A DNA stretch of 64,000 nt, taken from contig NZ_SHLX01000019.1 in assembly GCF_004764705.1 (NCBI RefSeq), forward strand, positions 1 to 64,000. Reading direction: 5' to 3'. Below are positions 34,097-42,565 of the stretch, piece after piece (the stretch's first letter is position 1; each line of letters begins with the position of its first letter). The notes beneath the pieces were generated by a model, which ran no database searches, was not told the origin of the DNA, and worked only from the letters and a program-made list of their open reading frames with translations. The translations under genes and the position numbers were made by a program. This stretch comes from Paenibacillus cymbidii. Its GTDB lineage: Bacteria > Bacillota > Bacilli > Paenibacillales > NBRC-103111.

Positions 34097-35332
34097 TTAC
34101 GATAACCGGGTGATCCGGCTCGATACATCCGCCCGGGCTTTAAAATCCGGCCGCAGCTCCGTGCCGAGCCCCGGCGTATCCCAGATCCACATCCGCCCGT
34201 CGCGAATCGGCAAATTGTTCGTGACAACCTCGCTGTAGTAACCGCCGTCGTAAAAGGCGCGCTCCGTTTCGATCGTGGCCGCATTCGTCACACTGGCGCA
34301 CAGGTGCATGCTGGAAAGGATCGTCACCGGCCCTGTTCCGTCATGCGGCGCGATCGGCAAATGGTACGTGTCGGCCAGGTGGGCGATTTTGCGGCCTTCG
34401 GTCAGCCCGCCGGTCCAGACCAGATCGAGAATGACGATATGCGCGGCTTTCCTCTCCAGAATCTGTCGATAGGCATAACGCGTAAACAATCGCTCGCTTA
34501 CGCATTGGGGCACACGAACGCTGTCCGCCAGCCGGGCGAGATCGTCCGGGCTGTCCGGCTGCATCATGTCCTCCATCCAGAACGGCTGCAGCGGTTCCAG
34601 CGCCTTGCCAATCTTGATCGCACAGTTCAAATCCCAGCGGGAATGGCCTTCGATCATGATTTCCATCCGGTCGCCGACTTTGTGGCGAATATCCTCGACG
34701 CACCACAGCCCTTTCTTCAAATCCTCCAGGCTCAAATAGCTGCCTGCCGGGCCTACCGCCGCCCATCCGGCCGGGCCGGTGATCGCTTCCACCTTCAGCT
34801 GCGGCGCGAACCGGTCCCACGGCCAAAGCTTCATCGCCTTGATGCCCTGGGCGAGCAGCTCTTCGGCCAGCTCGCCGGGTCTTGCGAGCGAATCGTCCAT
34901 GTCGGTGTATTTGCCAAAGTTGATGCATGTGTTGTAAATCGGAATGCTGTCGCGCGTTTTGCCGCCAAGCAGCGTGTGGACCGGCAAGCCCGTCGCCTGG
35001 CCGAAAATATCCCACAGCGCTATGTCGATCGCCGAATAGGCGCGCATTTCCGCACCGGCGTAGCCGAAGAAATTGGCGCACACGAACAGCGTGTTCCAGA
35101 CGTCCTCGATATGGAACGGATTTTTGCCCAGAATAAGCGGAGCGGCCATTTCATGAATGACGGCTTCCACGGCGCCGGGCACGTAGTAGGTTTCTCCCAG
35201 CCCAACGAACCCTTGCTCCGTCGTCACTTCCACCCACACGATGTTCGGCTGCTGCTTCCAGCGGAACGTCTCCAGCTTGACGATCTTATCGTTGCCAGGG
35301 GCGGCAACCTGCGGTTTCGCCGGGATTCCCAT
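34097..35332 (-). CDS. Enolase-superfamily sugar-acid dehydratase, copy 2
   Basis: A 411-aa sister of the copy at 28750-29976, very similar along its whole length, with the same ligands (EGHSRWDLNCAIKIGKALEP, FWMEDMM, CVSERLFTRY) and catalytic APHDGTGP. Two near-equal copies in separate operons of one locus suggest different but related sugar acids, or dosage. First gene of the operon with GH36 copy 1. Confidence 0.85.
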   Translation of the reverse strand: MGIPAKPQVAAPGNDKIVKLETFRWKQQPNIVWVEVTTEQGFVGLGETYYVPGAVEAVIHEMAAPLILGKNPFHIEDVWNTLFVCANFFGYAGAEMRAYSAIDIALWDIFGQATGLPVHTLLGGKTRDSIPIYNTCINFGKYTDMDDSLARPGELAEELLAQGIKAMKLWPWDRFAPQLKVEAITGPAGWAAVGPAGSYLSLEDLKKGLWCVEDIRHKVGDRMEIMIEGHSRWDLNCAIKIGKALEPLQPFWMEDMMQPDSPDDLARLADSVRVPQCVSERLFTRYAYRQILERKAAHIVILDLVWTGGLTEGRKIAHLADTYHLPIAPHDGTGPVTILSSMHLCASVTNAATIETERAFYDGGYYSEVVTNNLPIRDGRMWIWDTPGLGTELRPDFKARADVSSRITRLS

Positions 35333-35384
35333 GGCCCACCTCCTCGGTTGATCGTTCGGCGGTTAAGCGAACCGAAAAACCGTT

Positions 35385-35439
35385 GTCCGGTTAACCGTTA
35401 CCTATTTACTAGTTTAAAAAAGTGGCCTATAATTGTCAA
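35385..35439. promoter_or_regulatory. Divergent promoters with GTTAACC-type site
   Basis: Minus strand: -35 TTGACA (35434-35439), 17 bp, -10 TAAACT (35411-35416), driving dehydratase copy 2. Plus strand: -35 TTTACT (35405-35410), 17 bp, -10 TATAAT (35428-35433), driving the SDR. The two overlap. GTCCGGTTAACC (35385-35396) lies at the minus-strand start point. Confidence 0.6.
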
Positions 35440-35476
35440 TAAGCACTTTTATTCCGGTCATGGAAAGGATATTTTT

Positions 35477-36259
35477 ATGAAAAATTTGGCGGGAAAAGCG
35501 GCTTTGGTTACGGGAGCGGGTCGGGGAATCGGCAGCGGCATCGCCGCTTATTTGGCCGGGCATGGCGTCAAGGTAGCCGTCAATTATGTCACCAGCGCGG
35601 CAAGCGCCAATGCGCTTGTTCAGGAATTGACCGCCGCCGGCCACGAAGCGATGGCCATTCAGGCGGACGTATCCGACGTGGCGCAAGTGAAGTCGATGGT
35701 CGAACAAGTGGCGCAAGCGTTTGGCGGCATCGATATTCTGGTCAACAACGCCGCGATCGATCCTGTCGTCGACTTCTTCGAAGTGACGGAAACGCTTTGG
35801 GATCGGGTGATCGATTCCAATCTGAAAGGCACCTTCTTCTGCACGCAAGCTTGCGCTCCTTACATGAAACGGGCCGGCAAAGGCAAAGTGATCAACATCA
35901 GCTCCGTTCACGGCAACACGACAATGCACGGTTACGCCGCCTATGCCGCCTCCAAGGGCGGCATGAACGCACTCACGCGGCAGTTGGCGCTCGACCTCGC
36001 TCCGCTGCGCATCAATGTCAATACGGTGGCGCCCGGAACGATCGAAGTGGAAAAATACAGCACGTTCGGCTGGTTCGACAGCGAATTCGAAGGCCGCAAA
36101 ATTCCGCTCGGCCGTATCGGCACGCCTGCGGATGTTGCGCCCTTGGTCGCCTTTCTGGCGACGGAGGAAGCGGATTACATTACGGGGCAAGTATTTACCG
36201 TTGACGGCGGCGCGAGCACCCGATTTTTCTACTATTCCGACCCTGTGGTCATCGAGTAG
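35477..36259 (+). CDS. SDR-family oxidoreductase
   Basis: A 260-aa classical SDR: TGAGRGIGSG, NNAAIDP, ISS and YAASKGG catalytic elements, and C-terminal VDGGAS. It probably acts on a sugar or sugar-acid alcohol. ATG 35477 has GGAAAGGAT upstream. First gene of a two-gene plus-strand operon with the DUF6786-like gene. Confidence 0.9.
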   Translation: MKNLAGKAALVTGAGRGIGSGIAAYLAGHGVKVAVNYVTSAASANALVQELTAAGHEAMAIQADVSDVAQVKSMVEQVAQAFGGIDILVNNAAIDPVVDFFEVTETLWDRVIDSNLKGTFFCTQACAPYMKRAGKGKVINISSVHGNTTMHGYAAYAASKGGMNALTRQLALDLAPLRINVNTVAPGTIEVEKYSTFGWFDSEFEGRKIPLGRIGTPADVAPLVAFLATEEADYITGQVFTVDGGASTRFFYYSDPVVIE

Positions 36260-36270
36260 CGGAGGCGCGA

Positions 36271-37329
36271 ATGAGATACCAACAATTGATGAACGGTTTG
36301 GAGCGATGGGGTCTTCCCTGCCGAGTCATGACGTACGGAAACGGCAAGCTGGTCGTGCTGCAGCGGGGGGCCCGCATGTTGGGCGTTTATCCGGACGCGG
36401 ACGATGACAATGTGCTGTGGACGTCGCCGGCGCTGCTCGCCTCGGCGGCGCAGACAGCGCCATTTGCCGCAGCGTCGGCCTGGAACACGGGCGGCGACCG
36501 CACGTGGATCAGCCCCGAATTCGAGTACAACATCGCGGACGTAACCGATATGTGGAACACCTATGCGGTTCAGGAAACCGTCGATCCGGGCGATTACCGG
36601 TTTACCCGCTCGGACGCAGACGCCACTTCCCTCGCGCAGGTTGCCGCACCGCAGTCGTATTATACGGGCGTGCCACATCCGCTGGAAATCGCCAAAACGT
36701 TTCGCCCGATTCCGGATCCGCTGCTGCCTTTGAAAGATAAGGCCGGGTCTGTTATCGACCCGGCCTCCTATGCTTATATCGGCTACGAATCGGCAACCCG
36801 CTGCCGTTGCACCGACCCGGAGCAGCGGGCTCCGGTGTCGATTTGGCAGCTGGCCCAGCTGCCGGCCGGCGGGCAGATGCTCGTGCCGACTTACGGCAAG
36901 GCTCCGGTCAGCCGGTTCTTCGGCGCCGAAAACTCGCCGCGAATCGCGATCGAACCGGGCCACGTCCGGTTCACGATCGACGCGCGCGAAAGCTTCAAAG
37001 CTTCCATCAAGGCGCCGTATGTAACGGGGCGCATGGGCTACTATCGCCCGCTTGGGCCGGAACGGTCGACGCTGTTCGTGCGCCAGTTCACGGTTCGCCC
37101 GTCGGCCGCTTACGGCGACGCCTTCTACCCCAACCTCGATGATCCTGGCCACTGCGTACAAGTGTACAACGACGACGGGACGCTCGGCGATTTTGGCGAA
37201 ATGGAGTATCATTCCCCTCTGCTCGGCTCATTCGGCGGCCCCATGCTGGAGGACACGAACGAAACGTTTGCCTATGCGGGAGCCGCCGACACGATCGAGC
37301 GAATTCGCCGTTTGCTGCTGGGCGGATAA
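36271..37329 (+). CDS. DUF6786-like / aldose-epimerase-like beta-sandwich protein
   Basis: A 352-aa soluble protein. The segments GVYPDADDDNVLWTSPALL and WNTGGDRTWISPE and the overall beta-rich pattern recall galactose-mutarotase-like domains grouped as DUF6786; no experimentally defined activity is known to me. It lies 11 bp after the SDR, consistent with sugar handling. The gene ends 17 bp before a convergent decayed GH36. Confidence 0.55.
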   Translation: MRYQQLMNGLERWGLPCRVMTYGNGKLVVLQRGARMLGVYPDADDDNVLWTSPALLASAAQTAPFAAASAWNTGGDRTWISPEFEYNIADVTDMWNTYAVQETVDPGDYRFTRSDADATSLAQVAAPQSYYTGVPHPLEIAKTFRPIPDPLLPLKDKAGSVIDPASYAYIGYESATRCRCTDPEQRAPVSIWQLAQLPAGGQMLVPTYGKAPVSRFFGAENSPRIAIEPGHVRFTIDARESFKASIKAPYVTGRMGYYRPLGPERSTLFVRQFTVRPSAAYGDAFYPNLDDPGHCVQVYNDDGTLGDFGEMEYHSPLLGSFGGPMLEDTNETFAYAGAADTIERIRRLLLGG

Positions 37330-37346
37330 CGGCAGCAGCAGTTTCG

Positions 37347-37860
37347 CTATTCCACGCCATAAGGGCCCGACAGATGCCCGAGATGGACGACCGGGGACAG
37401 CACCGTTTCGCCGGGAGCGATCACGCGCAGCGGAGCCGGCGCTTCGGGGCCGACGGCGAACGACAGCGCCGCGTCTTTGGCGCCCGGCTCCTGATCGGCG
37501 GTGAACGAAAGGCGCCAGTTGTTCGCCCATTCCAGATGCGCCGTGACGAATTCGCCGTTCAGCTCATTGCGCACGACAAAAAGCGGGCAGCCCCAGCCGG
37601 ACCGGCCATTACGGCCGTGAATGGCAAATTCGCCGTTCGTCAGCGGACGCCAGACGAAATTGCCTTCTAAGCCCCACTGCGAATCGTCGTAGTAACCGAC
37701 GGAAAACAAGGGGGCATCCTTCTCCGTTGGCCGAGCGCAGGCCGGTGATATACCGGCCGTTCAGCAAGCTTTCCCCGTACACGTGCAAGCCGGTGGAATA
37801 ACGCACGCCACGGACCGGCGCTTCATGGAACGAAACATCAATATAGGGCCTCTTGTTCAT
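37347..37860 (-). pseudogene. Decayed GH36 gene (deletion and frameshift)
   Basis: The first 50 codons from ATG 37860 (MNKRPYIDVSFHEAPVRGVR) resemble the N-terminus of the GH36 enzyme at 39693-41861. After a frame change near 37700, a second piece (FSVGYYDDSQWGLEGNFVW to RVIAPGETVLSPVVHLGHL) matches its residues about 170-290. The segment between is deleted and the catalytic barrel is missing. It lies 31 bp after PhyH copy 3. Confidence 0.75.
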
Positions 37861-37891
37861 CGGCGCTCTCCCGCTTCTTCGATCGGTTTCG

Positions 37892-38626
37892 TTACCACGG
37901 CACACTGGTGCCGCGCAGCACCGGCACGTGCTCAAGCGGCTCCTTCTTGCGGGTCGGATCGGCGGTGCTGGCCATCGCGTCCATAAAATGAAGCGCCAAC
38001 GCCCGCCTGTGGGACGGCGTCGTGTTTTCCAGCGTGCGGTGCGGCGCCAGCCCGTGGTGGAACATGATTTGGCCGGATTTCATCTCCAGCGGGATCGCCC
38101 GGCTTTCGTCAATGGCGGGAATGTCCCAGCCGAGGTCGCCGCTCTTGACATGCTCCAGCAGCTCGCCATGCGCACCGGGCACCACCCACATGCAGCCGTT
38201 GTCCACCGTCACGTCGTCCAGCGCCACCCAGCAGCTCGCCACCGCATTTTCCTTGTGCACGCGGAAATAAAAATCGTCCTGGTGCCAATCCATCACGCCC
38301 CCCTTGAAAGGCGGCTTGTAAAGGCCCTGATACAGCACCAGCCGCAAATTCGGCCCGATCAGGCTTTCGACGAGATCGAGCAGTCGTTCGTTGCGAAGCA
38401 ACCCGTCGAACCGCGGATGGTGCAGATGGGCAACCCGAATCTGGAACACTTCCTTGTCGCCGGGGCGGACCGTTTTCAGCTGATTCGCCGCCCGCATATT
38501 GTCCAGCGCCAGCATGTACGCTTCCCTCAGCTCCTCCACCTCCTGCGGCGCCAGAAAATCCCCGTACACAAGGTAACCGTCCCGGTAAAACTGCTGCACC
38601 TGCGCTTCGCTTAATCCGTTTGCCAT
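37892..38626 (-). CDS. PhyH-family dioxygenase, copy 3
   Basis: A 244-aa 2-oxoglutarate/Fe(II) oxygenase: MDWHQDDFYFRVH (HxD) and FHHGLAPHRTLENTT (distal His and nearby Arg). I chose ATG 38626 with GGAGG 9 bp upstream; ATG 38632 would be too close to it. It diverges from the AraC regulator at 38795 and is followed by the decayed GH36, so it may originally have supported that enzyme's pathway branch. Confidence 0.9.
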   Translation of the reverse strand: MANGLSEAQVQQFYRDGYLVYGDFLAPQEVEELREAYMLALDNMRAANQLKTVRPGDKEVFQIRVAHLHHPRFDGLLRNERLLDLVESLIGPNLRLVLYQGLYKPPFKGGVMDWHQDDFYFRVHKENAVASCWVALDDVTVDNGCMWVVPGAHGELLEHVKSGDLGWDIPAIDESRAIPLEMKSGQIMFHHGLAPHRTLENTTPSHRRALALHFMDAMASTADPTRKKEPLEHVPVLRGTSVPW

Positions 38627-38794
38627 GCCCATCAGCCTCCTTAAGTGTTGATCTTAATATTCTTATCATAGCGCAGCTTTTTTGCGGCGTTTATGACGAT
38701 ATTGGGAGGATCCTATTAAAATATTGAGACACTTTTGCCTGTTGCTGAGCTATACTGAAGGCAGGCGAAACGAAACCTTTTCGAGGTGATTTCC

Positions 38795-39676
38795 ATGCGA
38801 CTGTCCTTCGATAACAACCTGGAAATCCAACAGGAAGTCGACCAGCTGCTGCAGCAATTCCCGGTCATCGTCCATTACCGGCTGAGCGCAATTGCGCCTT
38901 ATCCGGATTTCAACAGCCACAACGGGTTCGAGCTGTTTTACGTGCACAGCGGTTCGGGCTACTACATCGTCGGCGACCGCATTTTGCCGTTGAGCGAAGG
39001 CTCCTTTGTATTCCTCCGCCCCTACACGCTGCACAAAATCATCCAGCACGATCCGGAGACGAACATGTGCCGCAGCGTGTTCATTTGGCCGGAGTCGTTC
39101 CTGCCGCTCCCGCAGCCGTTGGCCGACTCCCCGTTCGCCGCCGAATGCTTCAGCCTACAGCTTGAGCCCGTGGACCGCTCCAAGCTCGATTTCCTGCTGG
39201 CGCGTGCGTTTGACGAATTTACGGTACGGGCGGAAGGCCATCTGGACGTGCTGCACAGCCTGCTTATTCAGCTGCTGTGGATGTGCCGCCGGCTGTATGG
39301 AGCCGTTTTGTCCGAAGCGCCTTTGCCGCCATCGCCATCGCCGTCTCGCAAAACGATGCCAAACGAAATCGCCTATTTGGTGCAATACATCGGCTCGCAC
39401 TTCATGCAGCCGCTTTCGCTGGAGCAGTTGGCCGGGCTGGTGCACGTCAACAAATTTTATCTCACCGCGCTGTTTCGCAAGCAGATCGGCCTGACGATCG
39501 GCGACTTTATTACACAAAAAAGAATCCACTTCGCCAAAAAACTGCTGCGCGAAACAATGGATTCTTCAAGTGAAATCAGCTTTCAATGCGGGTTCAATTC
39601 GCCCGCCTATTTCGGGTACGTATTCAAAGCGCAGGAAGGGATGACGCCGACCGAATACCGGCGAAGGATGACATGA
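38795..39676 (+). CDS. AraC-family regulator
   Basis: A 293-aa protein: cupin sensor (about 40-110: FELFYVHSGSGYYIVGDRI) and C-terminal double HTH (about 190-293: LEQLAGLVHVNKFYLTALFR; SSEISFQCGFNSPAYFGYVF). ATG 38795 follows GAGGTG. It is divergent from PhyH copy 3 and convergent with the GH36 gene downstream; it probably activates one or both in response to a sugar. Confidence 0.9.
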   Translation: MRLSFDNNLEIQQEVDQLLQQFPVIVHYRLSAIAPYPDFNSHNGFELFYVHSGSGYYIVGDRILPLSEGSFVFLRPYTLHKIIQHDPETNMCRSVFIWPESFLPLPQPLADSPFAAECFSLQLEPVDRSKLDFLLARAFDEFTVRAEGHLDVLHSLLIQLLWMCRRLYGAVLSEAPLPPSPSPSRKTMPNEIAYLVQYIGSHFMQPLSLEQLAGLVHVNKFYLTALFRKQIGLTIGDFITQKRIHFAKKLLRETMDSSSEISFQCGFNSPAYFGYVFKAQEGMTPTEYRRRMT

Positions 39677-39692
39677 AATTCCGGCGCCCCGC

Positions 39693-41861
39693 CTATTCCC
39701 CTTTTTCCTCCGCAACGGCCGTGTACAAAACAAGCTCCGACGTATTCGCGTGTTCCAGCGTCACCGACAAGCCATGCCGGGCCAGCTCGACCCCGGGCAG
39801 CACAACCGAAACACCGTCGTTGTCGAGCGTGACGCGGTAATGCCTGGCCGGGTCGATGCCGCGCGGCTTCAACACATACTCTTTGCCGCCGTCCTCCGAA
39901 CCGAGCCGGAACACGCCGACGTAGCCTTTGCTCTTGTCTTTCGCCGCATATTCCAGCACGCACCAATCCGCCGGAATGTCGACCCCGATATACGGCGTGT
40001 GATGAAATACGGCGGGCTGCTGTTCCATAATCGAACGGCAGAACCCTTTGGCCAGTTCGATATAACGGTGCGTTTGGTCGTAATAAACGCCGGTGCGCTC
40101 CGCATTCTGCGCCCCGAAGCCGACAAATACCGGCGTGGCGAACAACGTGACGCGCAGGTGGGTGTCCAGATCGGCCGTTTCATGCGCGAACGTAAAATGA
40201 TTGTGGTAATAGCACAACGCTTCCGGCGGCAAAAACAGCGTCAGCCCGTTGATCGCACGAATGCTGCGGGGAAAATAGCTGAAATCGGATTGGCAGCCGT
40301 AATGAAAACGCGACATGATGCCAAGATCGAGCCGGCCGCCGCCGGCAGCGCAGCTTTCGAGCACCGTGCCGGGAAACGTCTCCAGCACGCGGTCGTAAAT
40401 GCCGTAAATGACTTCATAGTGGCGCCAGGCTTCATTCTCCGCATACCCGTCGCGAATGTGCAGCCCGCCTTCCGGCACCCGCTGGTTGTAGTCCGTTTTG
40501 TAGAAATCGAGCTTGTAGTCGCCAATGACGCGGAGAATCGCGTCTTCCACGTGGCGGGCCGCTTCCGGGTTGGCAAGGTCGATCATTTTGTAGGGGGCGG
40601 CGGTTCCGCTGTGATCGGCTTTCAGCTTCCAGTCGGGATGTGCGGCGAACGTTTCGGACTGTTCGGTCAAACATTCGGGCTCCATCCACATGCCGAACAG
40701 CATCCCTTTCTGCCGCACATAGTCGCCGATGGCCCGCAATCCGCCTTCCGGCAGGAAGTCGCCTTCGTTCCAGTCGCCGCGCAGCTTCCACCACGCCCCG
40801 AACTGATTGCCGTACCAGCCGGCATCGACCATGAACGCTTCCGCCCCCATCTCGGCGGCAATATCCACCTCGCGCAATATCCAATCCCCCGGCTTCTCGA
40901 CAACGCGGCCTGCAACCGTATACATGTTTTTGCCGGCGGGGCGCGGCGGCAGCACCGATTGGCGGACATGTCCGTGCCAGCCGGCGACGGCTTGATCGAG
41001 GTTGCCGCGCAACATGGCGATATGCACCTTGGGAGAGCTTACCGTTTCGCCGGGAGCGATCACGCGCAGCGGCTTGGGGCCGTCCGGACCGATGTGAAAC
41101 GACAGCGCGCGGTTGACGCGGTCGAGGGCGAATTCGGCGGTATAGTTTTCCGACCAGCCCAAGGCGATAAAGCAGCTTTCGCCGCTCGCTTCATTTTTGA
41201 CGATGAAATACGGGTTGTAGAACATATTGCCGCGGCTCTTCTCGACCTTGAACACTTCCGCCGTCAGCGGCTGCCAGGCGAAATTGCCTTCCTCGCCCTG
41301 AATTTGCGAGCGGAAATAGCCGAGGCTGAAAACGGGCTTATTCGCCCGGTCGAACGGGAAATCGAAAAAATAGCGGTCGTGCCACAGCATCCCCGACATC
41401 ACGGCGAGATCGGACAGCGCCGCCGGCGTCGGGCCGGTATTCGTCACTTCCAGATAACGCGTCAAAACGGGCGTGCCGTCGAGCGCAGTCACGATCTGAA
41501 CCGTAATTGGCCGGATGTTGTGCGTCAGCCGCACGACCGCTTCTTCGGTTCCCGGGCGTTTGCCCGGCCGGCGCGAGCTTCCCGCCCAGGACCATTCGTT
41601 GTGCAGCGATTGCCCGTCGACGACCAGCTTGAACGTGTTCAAAGGGTGCACTTGCGGATCGTATGGCTTGGTCTCGTACACCAAGTCCTTCGCGGGCAAG
41701 CTCGCGACCACATTTTCGCGCTGCTCCTGCCCCGAGGACGAACGGTACAGCTGAATCCATCTTCCGTTCTGCAAACATTCTTCGTAAACGGTCGTGCCGC
41801 TTACGTAACGTGCGGTTTCCCTTCCGTTGCTCGCATAAAACATGATTTTGCCGCCGCTCAT
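39693..41861 (-). CDS. GH36-type alpha-galactosidase-like hydrolase, copy 2
   Basis: A 722-aa clan GH-D glycosidase with the canonical order: N-terminal supersandwich, barrel with DAGWYGNQFG, FGMWMEPE, nucleophile motif LDFYKTDYN, then ESCAAGGGRLDLG and CQSDFSYFP carrying the acid/base. It is cytoplasmic (no signal peptide). It is only distantly similar to copy 1 at 32031-34076. It is monocistronic behind its own promoter and GTTAACC-type site. Confidence 0.85.
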   Translation of the reverse strand: MSGGKIMFYASNGRETARYVSGTTVYEECLQNGRWIQLYRSSSGQEQRENVVASLPAKDLVYETKPYDPQVHPLNTFKLVVDGQSLHNEWSWAGSSRRPGKRPGTEEAVVRLTHNIRPITVQIVTALDGTPVLTRYLEVTNTGPTPAALSDLAVMSGMLWHDRYFFDFPFDRANKPVFSLGYFRSQIQGEEGNFAWQPLTAEVFKVEKSRGNMFYNPYFIVKNEASGESCFIALGWSENYTAEFALDRVNRALSFHIGPDGPKPLRVIAPGETVSSPKVHIAMLRGNLDQAVAGWHGHVRQSVLPPRPAGKNMYTVAGRVVEKPGDWILREVDIAAEMGAEAFMVDAGWYGNQFGAWWKLRGDWNEGDFLPEGGLRAIGDYVRQKGMLFGMWMEPECLTEQSETFAAHPDWKLKADHSGTAAPYKMIDLANPEAARHVEDAILRVIGDYKLDFYKTDYNQRVPEGGLHIRDGYAENEAWRHYEVIYGIYDRVLETFPGTVLESCAAGGGRLDLGIMSRFHYGCQSDFSYFPRSIRAINGLTLFLPPEALCYYHNHFTFAHETADLDTHLRVTLFATPVFVGFGAQNAERTGVYYDQTHRYIELAKGFCRSIMEQQPAVFHHTPYIGVDIPADWCVLEYAAKDKSKGYVGVFRLGSEDGGKEYVLKPRGIDPARHYRVTLDNDGVSVVLPGVELARHGLSVTLEHANTSELVLYTAVAEEKGE

Positions 41862-41889
41862 GGAATGGCTCCTTTCCGGATTTCAGTTT

Positions 41890-41959
41890 GATGACGGATG
41901 ACTGTTAACCAAATAACAGTTTCTACTGCTAATCATAAATCCATCCGCCAAATTGTCAA
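41890..41959 (-). promoter_or_regulatory. Promoter and GTTAACC site of GH36 copy 2
   Basis: Minus strand: -35 TTGACA (41954-41959), 16 bp, -10 TATGAT (41932-41937). GATGACTGTTAACC lies at about 41897-41910, just after the start point, and matches the dehydratase site base for base. Confidence 0.65.
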
Positions 41960-42053
41960 GTGCCATTTCCGTCAGTCGGTGTGCGCCAAAAAACCGCAGT
42001 CCCGACCGGCGGTAACTGCGGTTATGCACATCGCGATATGCTGCCGGTCAACG

Positions 42054-42563
42054 TTATTCCCGGCAAACCATCAGCTTGTTGCCGTCCGGATCTTTGACGA
42101 CAAACCAGTGATCGTGCTCGATCTCGGTCACCAACTCGACGCCCAGCTCCTTCATGAAGGTCAGCGAACCTTGCAGATCGTCCGTCATCAGCATAAAAGC
42201 CGGCGTTTCGATCGAAGGAGCCCCTCCCGGCTCCCGGCCTCCCCACATCGGCATCGTATCGAGGACGATCCCCGTTCCTTCCATCGGCAACGGGCACAAA
42301 TGTCCGGCCATGATGCTGCAGTCCGCCGCGTCAAGCCCGAGAACACGGCAATACCAGTGCCGCGACGCTTCAATATCCCGCACCGGGATAAAAATGCTGC
42401 CCACCTTGTTTTTGATCGGACTGGCGGGCTTCAGCTCTTCTTCTTTGGACGATGGTTGGGACATGACTTTGCCTCCTTCGATCAGTTGCAACGCCTTCGA
42501 AACAAAATAAGGGCGGTAGCCTTCCACTGCCTTGCTGCGTTTGCGTTCGGGCGAAGAACTCAT
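42054..42563 (-). CDS. VOC-superfamily (glyoxalase/bleomycin-resistance-like) protein
   Basis: A 169-aa protein with a vicinal-oxygen-chelate fold from about residue 50: GSIFIPVRDIEASRHWYCRVLG at its start and HDHWFVVKDPDGNKLMVCRE at its end. Two starts have good ribosome binding sites: ATG 42563, 2 bp after the AraC-GyrI stop, and ATG 42464 (AAGGAGGC), which gives only the VOC domain (136 aa). The first 33 residues are basic and may be a separate short module. Function is probably small-molecule binding or resistance. Confidence 0.75.
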   Translation of the reverse strand: MSSSPERKRSKAVEGYRPYFVSKALQLIEGGKVMSQPSSKEEELKPASPIKNKVGSIFIPVRDIEASRHWYCRVLGLDAADCSIMAGHLCPLPMEGTGIVLDTMPMWGGREPGGAPSIETPAFMLMTDDLQGSLTFMKELGVELVTEIEHDHWFVVKDPDGNKLMVCRE

Positions 42564-42565
42564 GT

